From a bacterium (GTDB taxonomy: Bacteria; SZUA-182; DTGQ01): a stretch of DNA of 7,177 nucleotides. Position 1 is the stretch's first letter; each line of letters begins with the position of its first letter. Under the pieces are notes generated by a model. That model worked only from the letters and a program-made list of their open reading frames with translations, was not told where the DNA came from and searched no databases. The stretch lies in contig JAILZY010000135.1 in NCBI GenBank assembly GCA_023512255.1, positions 1-7,177 of the forward strand. The letters are read 5' to 3'. The translations under genes and the position numbers were made by a program. Shown piece by piece: positions 1-5,478 of this stretch.

Positions 1-9
1 ATCCTTATG

Positions 10-112
10 CCAGAGCGAATGCTTGATTGCATTTTAAAATCAATCAGTTAACTTTCACAAAATGTGTGAGTTAACATTCTGGAATATTAAGCTTTTCAGG
101 TGTTCGCTCTGG
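10..112. repeat. Nested palindrome (three-hairpin, cloverleaf-like) downstream of the REC-HD-GYP gene
   Basis: Perfect 10-bp outer arms CCAGAGCGAA (10-19) and TTCGCTCTGG (103-112) enclose further inverted repeats. One is TGATTG(c)ATTTT paired with AAAATCAATCA (24-46, one bulged base). Next is GTTAACTTTCACA / TGTGTGAGTTAAC (47-59 and 63-75, 11 of 13 pairs, 3-base loop). A weaker third stem lies at about 78-100. CATTCTGG (75-82) can also pair with part of the left outer arm (CCAGA..ATG), so alternative folds exist. The right arm ends 8 bp beyond the stop of the minus-strand gene, so the element would lie in its 3' untranslated RNA. It could act as a transcript-end or stability structure, or be a small non-autonomous mobile element or dispersed palindromic repeat. 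No U-run typical of an intrinsic terminator and no clear target-site duplication were seen. The pairing is directly visible; the function is unknown. Confidence 0.6.
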
Positions 113-120
113 ATTCAGGT

Positions 121-1398
121 TTAGGTATTGATAATATAAACCTGATCCGCCAAGGCATTGATCTGCTTGAGCGAAATAAGGCTAGCGATCGCCTCTCCAT
201 AAAGAATAGTATCCTGCTGCATAAATATAGCTCCATTTTTAGTTTTTACCGGCCTTGACAGCCTCATGCCTGGTTGTAGCTTTTCAATCGGCACACAGAT
301 TTCGCCGGCTCTTGGGGTGGCATTGCTTTGCATCTCCTGGACAACCAGACATAGGGAATTGGTGATCTCAGGATCGAGCAGGGTCCCCCGATATTTTTTC
401 AGGTAATTCATGCACTGCTGATTTGACAGGAGCTTTCCGCCTGCTGAAAGCTGTCTGAGATGGTCAAATTCATCAGCCACCCGAATAATTCTGGCTAGTT
501 TTGGGATCTCTTCCCCCTTTAGGCCATCAGGGTATCCCTGGCCGTCATACTGCTCATGGTGGCCTCGAATAATTACTCCCACCTCCTGAAGATTTCGGAC
601 CGTGCTGAGCGCTGACTGGCCGATGATAGGGTGTTTTTTGAACATCGCCTGCTCCTTCTCACTCATCAGGTAAAAGGGCTTTCGCAGAATATCCTTGGGA
701 ATACTAATCAGGCCGATATCATGCAGCAGGGCGGCTATCTCCAAGGACTCCTTTTCCGTTTCCGAAAGGAGCATCTTCTGGCCGATCAGCTTGGCCGTAA
801 CAGTAACTCTCTTGCAATGCTCGCCAAGCTGGCTATCAAAATCTGTTATCAAGGTAATAAAAACCCTGATGAATTCTAGAAAGTTTTGCTTTAACTCACT
901 GTAAAGGTTATCTAGTTGTTTGGTTCTTTGACTAACCTTCTCCTCAAGCAGGCTGTTGTTTTTTCTCAATTCTTCATTCTGCTGGCGGGTAATCTCCTGC
1001 AATCTCTTATTCTCTTGAACAAGATTATATTGATCCACAGCCTGCCTGAGCGTGATCTTAAGGTCTTCATCAATCCAGGGCTTTTGGAGATAGCGATAGA
1101 TCTGCCCCTGGTTAATGGCCGCAATTGCGGCCCGAATATCACTACTTCCGGTCAGTAAAATACGGATGGTCTCAGGATACTCTTGCAGGACCTTTTCCAA
1201 GAGCTGAGAGCCGGCCATATTGGGCATCTTCTGATCGGAGATGATCACACTGACAGGATGCTCTTTTAATATTTCAAGAGCCTCCGTTCCGCTATTGGCT
1301 ATGTAGATCTTATAACCATCATCCTGCAACAGCCTTTGCAGGGACCTTACGATATTGGGCTCATCATCAACAATTAAAACCGTAGGCTGAGAAGTCAT
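121..1398 (-). CDS. Response regulator with HD-GYP cyclic-di-GMP phosphodiesterase domain (RpfG-type, REC-HD-GYP plus C-terminal domain)
   Basis: The 425-residue protein has no signal peptide or membrane segment, so it should be cytoplasmic. An N-terminal receiver (about 5-122) has the acidic pair D11/D12, phospho-acceptor D55 in IISDQKMP, T83 in LLTG and K106 in QKPW. A predicted coiled coil (about 125-170) leads to an HD-GYP domain (about 172-355). That domain has H194 (GEHCKRV), H226/D227, H256, H280/H281, the signature DGQGYP (285-290) and D309. HD-GYP domains hydrolyse cyclic-di-GMP to pGpG or GMP at a di- or tri-metal site. Two positions differ from consensus: the usual HDxGK lysine is L230, and the glutamate four residues before H194, a third-metal ligand in some members, is Q190. 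The C-terminal 65-70 residues carry the IEKLQPGMRL motif seen behind other HD domains. The ATG is preceded by AAGG at 11 nt, a weak ribosome site. The gene diverges from the hybrid kinase, a possible phosphodonor (inference). The family is secure; catalytic activity is unproven. Confidence 0.95.
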   Translation of the reverse strand: MTSQPTVLIVDDEPNIVRSLQRLLQDDGYKIYIANSGTEALEILKEHPVSVIISDQKMPNMAGSQLLEKVLQEYPETIRILLTGSSDIRAAIAAINQGQIYRYLQKPWIDEDLKITLRQAVDQYNLVQENKRLQEITRQQNEELRKNNSLLEEKVSQRTKQLDNLYSELKQNFLEFIRVFITLITDFDSQLGEHCKRVTVTAKLIGQKMLLSETEKESLEIAALLHDIGLISIPKDILRKPFYLMSEKEQAMFKKHPIIGQSALSTVRNLQEVGVIIRGHHEQYDGQGYPDGLKGEEIPKLARIIRVADEFDHLRQLSAGGKLLSNQQCMNYLKKYRGTLLDPEITNSLCLVVQEMQSNATPRAGEICVPIEKLQPGMRLSRPVKTKNGAIFMQQDTILYGEAIASLISLKQINALADQVYIINT

Positions 1399-1474
1399 AG
1401 CAAATTATGCCTTAAATATCCTTAAGTATATGTAAAATTGACCTGATTATGTAAGGAAAAGGACAGCAGCCGAA

Positions 1475-1546
1475 ATCCGCTAGCCGGTATTTTTCCTCTG
1501 AGTTCACCCAAGTCGCCAGCCGATATTTTCCCTGCGTTAACCTAAT
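1475..1546. repeat. Imperfect tandem direct repeat, two units of about 34-36 bp
   Basis: Unit 1 (about 1475-1510) and unit 2 (about 1511-1546) share the core AGCCG(g/a)TATTTT(t/c)CC (1482 and 1518, offset 36). After a 2-base slip they also share GTT(c/a)ACC (1502 and 1536, offset 34). It lies about 80-150 bp upstream of the REC-HD-GYP start codon. That is a position where a duplicated regulator-binding site could act, but it could equally be a degenerate intergenic minisatellite. The similarity is visible; the role is unknown. Confidence 0.55.
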
Positions 1547-1726
1547 CACGAAGAAGAAAAGGAACACCAAAGGATAGCCTGGTGTACTCCTCTTTATTTT
1601 TATCGTCACTGGAGTTTAAAAGTTTGGTGGAGCTCAGTATGAGTTAAGGTTTGCTGGGTGGGGGAGTAAGCCTGTTTGAGAATAGGCCAGCCTTTGGCCG
1701 AAAATAAGATATAATAAATCTAAATA

Positions 1727-1756
1727 TTGCTCTTGAGCGATAGATCATGGTATAAA
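1727..1756 (+). promoter_or_regulatory. Candidate sigma-70-type promoter for the hybrid kinase
   Basis: An extended -10 element TGGTATAAA (1748-1756) lies 18 bp downstream of TTGCTC (1727-1732), which matches only the TTG of a -35 box. The -35 candidate overlaps a perfect small palindrome GCTCTTGAGC (1729-1738), which might be an operator half. Transcription would begin near 1763, giving a leader of about 90 nt. A perfect TATAAT at 1710-1715 is an alternative -10 but has no convincing -35 at the right distance. This is pattern matching in AT-rich DNA and remains tentative. Confidence 0.3.
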
Positions 1757-1793
1757 AAGCCGCAAAAGTTAAAAATTGAGAAAAGTTTTTAAA

Positions 1794-1838
1794 TCACTGT
1801 GCGGGGCGAGGTCCGCTTTTACTGCCGGCGGCCTGTGA
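1794..1838 (+). other. GC-rich structured leader upstream of the hybrid kinase
   Basis: The leader contrasts with the AT-rich DNA before it. GCGGG (1801-1805) can pair with TCCGC (1812-1816), followed by TTTT (1817-1820), which looks like a very short attenuator. TCAC (1794-1797) can pair with GTGA (1835-1838) to enclose it together with a minimal GCC/GGC stem (1824-1832). The stems are short, and no known riboswitch consensus, including cyclic-di-GMP-I, was matched. It may simply be leader sequence. Confidence 0.2.
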
Positions 1839-1845
1839 GCTAGGC

Positions 1846-1851
1846 AAGGGA
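1846..1851 (+). promoter_or_regulatory. Ribosome binding site of the hybrid kinase
   Basis: AAGGGA ends 5 nt before the ATG at 1857. This favours that start over the in-frame ATGs at codons 5 and 9, of which the latter is preceded by a shorter AGGG only 1-2 nt away. Confidence 0.65.
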
Positions 1852-1856
1852 ATCAG

Positions 1857-4800
1857 ATGAGCTATACAATGGAATCAGGGATGAGTACAATTGTTATCTT
1901 AAGCATTTCCATGCTACTTCAGCTTATGGCAATATTGCTAGCGATAAGACTGATCCGCATTACGGGTCGGTGTGCCTCGTGGATATTGATTGTTCTGGCT
2001 CTTATCCTGATGGAGGTGCGACGAGGGCTTCCGCTATTCCAGATGCTCTTTGGGAATATTCCCCATTCCTTGGCTACCTTAACTGAGCTGGTGTCTTTGG
2101 CTACCTCAGCCCTTTTGGTAGTTGGGGTAGGCTTGATTGCGCCGCTTTTTCAGGCTATCAAGCGCTCTGAGGAGTCGCTTCAGGAAAGCAGAGAGTGGCT
2201 TTCGACTACCCTGACCAGCATCGGTGATGCAGTCATTACCACCGATACTGAAGGTCTGATAACCTTTATAAATCCTGTGGCTCAATCCCTAACCGGATGG
2301 AGTCAGGAGGAAGCTGAAGGGGTATCGCTAAAGAAGGTTTTCACCATCGTCGATGAGCGCACCGGTGAGCCTAGGGAAGATCCTGCCAGCAGGGTCATAA
2401 GGAAAAACAAGGTTGATTCGCTGGATCATGATACCCTACTGATCGCCAAAGATGGCACCAGAATCCCCATCGACGACAGCGCGGCGCCGATTAAAAACAA
2501 TCAGGGAGAGATTATCGGTACGGTTTTGGTTTTCCGGGATATCAGTGGCCGAAAGCGAGCTGAAGAGGAGGTAAGGCGAGCTCATGAAGAGCTGGATCAG
2601 ATCTTCAACACTGCTGCTGGCGGGATGCGGGTAATTGATAAGGATTTTAACATCATCCGGGTTAATGAGACATTTTCAACCATAACTGGAGTAAGCAAGG
2701 AAAAGGCCATCGGGAAAAAATGCTACCAGGTTTTCCACGGCCCTGTCTGTCATACCCCCCAATGCTGTCTGACTAGGATTCTATCTGGTGAAAAGCGCAT
2801 TGAGGAAGATATCGAAAAAGTGCGCAATGACGGCCAAAAGGTTTTTTGCCTAGTGGTGGCTACTCCTTTTCGGGGGCCTGATGGCCAGGTGATCGGCATT
2901 GTCGAAAGTTTCCAAAATATTGATGAGCGAAAGCGAATGGAAGAGCTACTTCGCCTGGCCAAAATGGTTATCGAGAACAGTCCGACCGTGCTCTTTCGCT
3001 GGAGGGCCCAAAAGGGGTGGCCGGTTGAATTTGTTACTGAAAATGTATCCAGGCTCGGCTATCAGCCGCAAGAGCTTCTTGATGGGAAGATTCTCTATGC
3101 CTCGATTGTACACCCTGAGGACCTCGATCGCGTCAGACAAGAGATTAGGGAGCAGTCAGCCCTTGGAAACAGACATTTTCAGCAGGAGTATAGGATCGTT
3201 ACCAAGGATGGAGCGGTGCGCTGGGTAGATGCCAGAACCCTGGCTGAATATGGCCCTGATGGACAGATTTGCCACTATCAGGGGATTATCATCGATATTA
3301 CCGAGCGTAGACAGGCTGAGGAAGCCTTAAAGTTCAAGAAGGAGCAGGAGCGGCTGTCAGCCATTCTGGACGGCAATCCGATCCCGGCCTTTGTCATCGA
3401 CCCTGAGCATCGGGTCGTCTTGTGGAATCGGGCCTGCGAGTCTCTGACCGGCGTGTCTAAGGAGCAGGCTCTCGGCAAACCGGTGGACTCGGGTATATTC
3501 TATCAAGGCCAAATCAGGCCGGTTTTGGCTGACCTTGTCCTTGACATGGACTCTAAGGCTATGAGCAGATTATATGCCGATAAAAATCTCTCCCCAAATA
3601 CCGCCATTCCGGAGGCCTTTGAAGCCAAAGACCTTCTGATCATCAACGGCGTAGCCAGAAATGTCTATTTTCTGGCCGCCCGACTCAGAGACTCAAGCGG
3701 GAAAATCATTGGAGCCATCGAAACTATCCAGGATATCACCGAGTGGGAACAGCTGCAAAAGCAGTTTCTCCATGCCCAGAAAATGGAAGCCATCGGCAGG
3801 CTAGCCAGTGGAGTAGCTCACGATTTCAATAATCTTTTGGTTATTATCAGGGGCTACAGCGAGTTCCTGCTAAGCCGTCTCCAGGAGGGAGCACCCCTAT
3901 ATCGGGAGATCGACATGATCAGAAAGGCGGGAGAGCGGGCCGCCTCTCTTACTCGCCAGCTTTTGGCTTTCAGCCGCAAGCAGATACTTCAGCCCAAGGT
4001 GCTGGATCTTAACGCCCTGATAAGTGACATGGAAAAGATGCTGCATCGCCTTATCGGCGAGGACATCGCCCTTGAGGTAATTCTCGATCCGAACCTCGAG
4101 CGGATCAAGGCTGATCCGGGACAGATTGAGCAGGTCATTATGAACCTGGTAGTCAATGCTAGGGATGCCATGCCAGAAGGGGGCAGGCTGACCATCAGAA
4201 CCGATAATATGACCCATAAAATGATTGTTGACCATGAGCCTGGCCATGCTGAGGCCAAGGAAGGAGGCTTTGGCCGATTCGCCTGTCTATCAATTTCTGA
4301 CACTGGAGTCGGAATCGATCAGCAGATCATTGATCAAATCTTCGAACCATTCTTCACCACCAAAGAGCCGGGCAAGGGGACTGAGCTGGGACTGTCTACG
4401 GTCTACGGCATCGTCAAGCAGCACGAAGGATTCCTTCGGGTCGAAAGTGCGCCGGGGCAGGGATCAACCTTCAGAATCTACCTGCCGGCACTGACTTTAA
4501 CCCGCTCGGACCATGAGACCTTGACTGCGGTTCCACTCCCCAAAGCGCAGGGAAAGGGAGAGCGGGTTCTGGTGGTTGAGGATGATAGCCAGGTGCGAGC
4601 ATTCGCCTCAGCCATGTTGCGGGAAAATGGCTATCTTACCTTTGAGGCAGCCACTGTTGCCGAAGCAATCGACATTTTCGAGCGAGAGCAAGAAAATATC
4701 CATTTGATCTTCACTGACGTAACCCTGCCGGATAAAAATGGCCTTGAGCTGGTGGATTATCTGCTCTCCCGCCACAGTCGGCTTAAGGTTCTCCTCTGTA

Positions 4801-4973
4801 GTGGCTACACTGATGAGAGATCACAGTGGCCGACTATCCGTGAGAGGAAGCTTCGATTCCTGAAAAAACCCTATACCCTGAGCGATATGCTCCAAGCGGT
4901 CAACGAGGTCTTACAAGCAGACCCACCATCTTATACTCATATTCATACTACACCATCTAATACTGCGGCTTGA
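1857..4973 (+). CDS. Membrane-anchored multi-PAS hybrid sensor histidine kinase with C-terminal receiver
   Basis: The 1038-residue inner-membrane sensor has three hydrophobic segments (about 11-33, 40-54, 76-99). Four PAS/PAC modules follow: PAS1 about 112-235, PAS2 about 243-360, PAS3 about 366-488 and PAS4 about 497-632, the last ending in the typical IQDITEW. The HisKA dimerisation domain has H655 in GVAHDFNN as the phosphoryl acceptor. The ATPase domain shows the N box (N763, N767), the G1 box SDTGVGID (814-821), the F box FEPFFTT (829-835) and the G2 region GKGTELGL (839-846). The receiver (about 902-1020) has E908/D909/D910, D954 in FTDVTLP, S982 and K1004. PAS2 carries clustered cysteines C289, C298, C303 and C304, suggestive of a metal, heme or redox site. 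G2 has E843 where glycine is usual. No Hpt domain is present, so the receiver may be regulatory or signal to an external Hpt. The last residues (about 1023-1038) are low-complexity, and the stop lies inside a DNA repeat. The signal sensed is unknown. It is divergent from the REC-HD-GYP gene, a plausible partner by position only. Confidence 0.95.
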   Translation: MSYTMESGMSTIVILSISMLLQLMAILLAIRLIRITGRCASWILIVLALILMEVRRGLPLFQMLFGNIPHSLATLTELVSLATSALLVVGVGLIAPLFQAIKRSEESLQESREWLSTTLTSIGDAVITTDTEGLITFINPVAQSLTGWSQEEAEGVSLKKVFTIVDERTGEPREDPASRVIRKNKVDSLDHDTLLIAKDGTRIPIDDSAAPIKNNQGEIIGTVLVFRDISGRKRAEEEVRRAHEELDQIFNTAAGGMRVIDKDFNIIRVNETFSTITGVSKEKAIGKKCYQVFHGPVCHTPQCCLTRILSGEKRIEEDIEKVRNDGQKVFCLVVATPFRGPDGQVIGIVESFQNIDERKRMEELLRLAKMVIENSPTVLFRWRAQKGWPVEFVTENVSRLGYQPQELLDGKILYASIVHPEDLDRVRQEIREQSALGNRHFQQEYRIVTKDGAVRWVDARTLAEYGPDGQICHYQGIIIDITERRQAEEALKFKKEQERLSAILDGNPIPAFVIDPEHRVVLWNRACESLTGVSKEQALGKPVDSGIFYQGQIRPVLADLVLDMDSKAMSRLYADKNLSPNTAIPEAFEAKDLLIINGVARNVYFLAARLRDSSGKIIGAIETIQDITEWEQLQKQFLHAQKMEAIGRLASGVAHDFNNLLVIIRGYSEFLLSRLQEGAPLYREIDMIRKAGERAASLTRQLLAFSRKQILQPKVLDLNALISDMEKMLHRLIGEDIALEVILDPNLERIKADPGQIEQVIMNLVVNARDAMPEGGRLTIRTDNMTHKMIVDHEPGHAEAKEGGFGRFACLSISDTGVGIDQQIIDQIFEPFFTTKEPGKGTELGLSTVYGIVKQHEGFLRVESAPGQGSTFRIYLPALTLTRSDHETLTAVPLPKAQGKGERVLVVEDDSQVRAFASAMLRENGYLTFEAATVAEAIDIFEREQENIHLIFTDVTLPDKNGLELVDYLLSRHSRLKVLLCSGYTDERSQWPTIRERKLRFLKKPYTLSDMLQAVNEVLQADPPSYTHIHTTPSNTAA

Positions 4974-5036
4974 CTTCCTCTGCCTGCATACCGCGACCTG
5001 ACTCCTTATGCCTGCATACCGCGGCCTGACTTCTTT
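4960..5036. repeat. 28-bp tandem repeat, one partial and two full units, overlapping the kinase stop codon
   Basis: Full units occupy 4981-5008 and 5009-5036, beginning TGCCTGCATACCGCG, and differ at 3 of 28 positions. A diverged partial unit (4960-4980) matches the last 21 bases of the second unit at 17 positions in the same 28-bp register. It contains the kinase TGA (4971-4973). A further fragment, TGCC plus GACTTCTT, continues into the next repeat block. Units abut with no spacers, so this is a minisatellite-like array and not a CRISPR. Confidence 0.75.
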
Positions 5037-5419
5037 TGCCGACGACTTCTTACTTTCTTAAACCGCATGATTACACCCTTAAAGCACACCAAAAGCGCAC
5101 AAGCCCACACAACCCGCAACACCCCCATCTGAGAGAGAGACGGCTGATTGGTCTTATTTTTCTCCAGCACCCTTGCGCTTTGAGCAAAAAGTGCTTTGCC
5201 ACCCTAAAGTGCCTTATTCAACCTCCTTTTGCCGGCGACTTCTTACTTTCTTAAACCGCATGATTACACCCTTAAAGCACACCAAAAGCACACAAGTCCA
5301 CACAACCCGCAACACCCCCATCGTGAGAAGAGGCGGCTGATTGGTCTCATTTTTCTCCAGCACCCTTGCGCTTTGAGCAAAAAGTGCCTTGCCACCCTAA
5401 AGTGCCTTATTCAACCTTC
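5034..5419. repeat. Tandem duplication of a 193-bp intergenic unit
   Basis: Copy 1 (5034-5226) and copy 2 (5227-5419) are directly adjacent and align over their full length. About seven substitutions are scattered through them, plus one small purine-run region (about 5130-5141 versus 5323-5334) with compensating one-base shifts, giving roughly 93-95% identity. Because 193 is not a multiple of three and the two copies read in shifted frames, a coding role across the repeat is unlikely. AAAGCAC and GTGCTTT within copy 1 are inverted and could form a long-range stem; the second becomes GTGCCTT in copy 2. Copy 2 ends just before the region where the chemoreceptor gene begins, so it may carry regulatory sequence. 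Confidence 0.9.
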
Positions 5420-5459
5420 CGATGAATTTAATAGAGAGCTTATCAGGAACTTGGGTAGT

Positions 5460-5464
5460 AGGAG
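5460..5464 (+). promoter_or_regulatory. Candidate ribosome binding site of the chemoreceptor
   Basis: AGGAG lies 11 nt before GTG 5476 and 14 nt before ATG 5479. It is the only Shine-Dalgarno-like sequence near the gene start; nothing similar precedes the upstream in-frame ATG at 5422. The long spacing leaves some doubt. Confidence 0.4.
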
Positions 5465-5478
5465 AGAAACTCTTAGTG

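Larger units (their letters stand above)
1399..1856. other. Divergent intergenic region between REC-HD-GYP gene and hybrid kinase
   Basis: This 458-bp non-coding stretch separates two genes transcribed away from each other, so it should hold promoters for both. It contains an imperfect tandem repeat (1475-1546), a small stem GGCCA/TGGCC (1685-1689 and 1695-1699), a perfect TATAAT (1710-1715) without a good -35 box, an extended -10 candidate near 1748, and a GC-rich leader just before the kinase. A 65-codon frame on the minus strand (1412-1609) starts with GTG, has no ribosome site, and its repeated KYRLA residues come from the DNA repeat. I do not call it a gene. No tRNA, riboswitch consensus or intact small gene was recognised. 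Confidence 0.7.
4974..5478. other. Repeat-filled intergenic region between hybrid kinase and chemoreceptor
   Basis: About 500 bp without a supported gene, consisting of the 28-bp array, then two copies of a 193-bp unit, then a short unique segment (5420-5478) with the chemoreceptor's ribosome site. Open frames here of 72 and 86 codons are two versions of one repeat-derived peptide. They lack ribosome sites and are not called. The region is C-rich on the plus strand and low in G. I found no convincing intrinsic terminator for the kinase and no clear -35/-10 pair for the chemoreceptor, so co-transcription versus separate promoters is unresolved. Confidence 0.7.

Noticed and set aside
10-112. 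Integron attC site
   Set aside because: The outer arms are CCAGAGCGAA and lack the terminal RYYYAAC/GTTRRRY boxes. GTTAAC occurs only in the inner stem, and no integrase gene is nearby.
631-1158. Plus-strand frames within the REC-HD-GYP gene, and other frames inside the kinase and chemoreceptor
   Set aside because: They are antisense or shifted readings of strongly supported genes, with no domain content or ribosome sites of their own.
1412-1609. 65-codon minus-strand frame between the divergent genes
   Set aside because: It begins with GTG without a ribosome site, its internal KYRLA repetition is produced by the tandem DNA repeat, and no family is recognisable.
1791-1850. Cyclic-di-GMP riboswitch in the kinase leader
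   Set aside because: The GC-rich stems do not match the conserved GEMM core, such as its CACGCA and GGGTTACCG-type segments.
4960-5036. CRISPR-like array, since the unit is 28 bp
   Set aside because: The units abut without spacers, only two are complete, and no cas gene is present.
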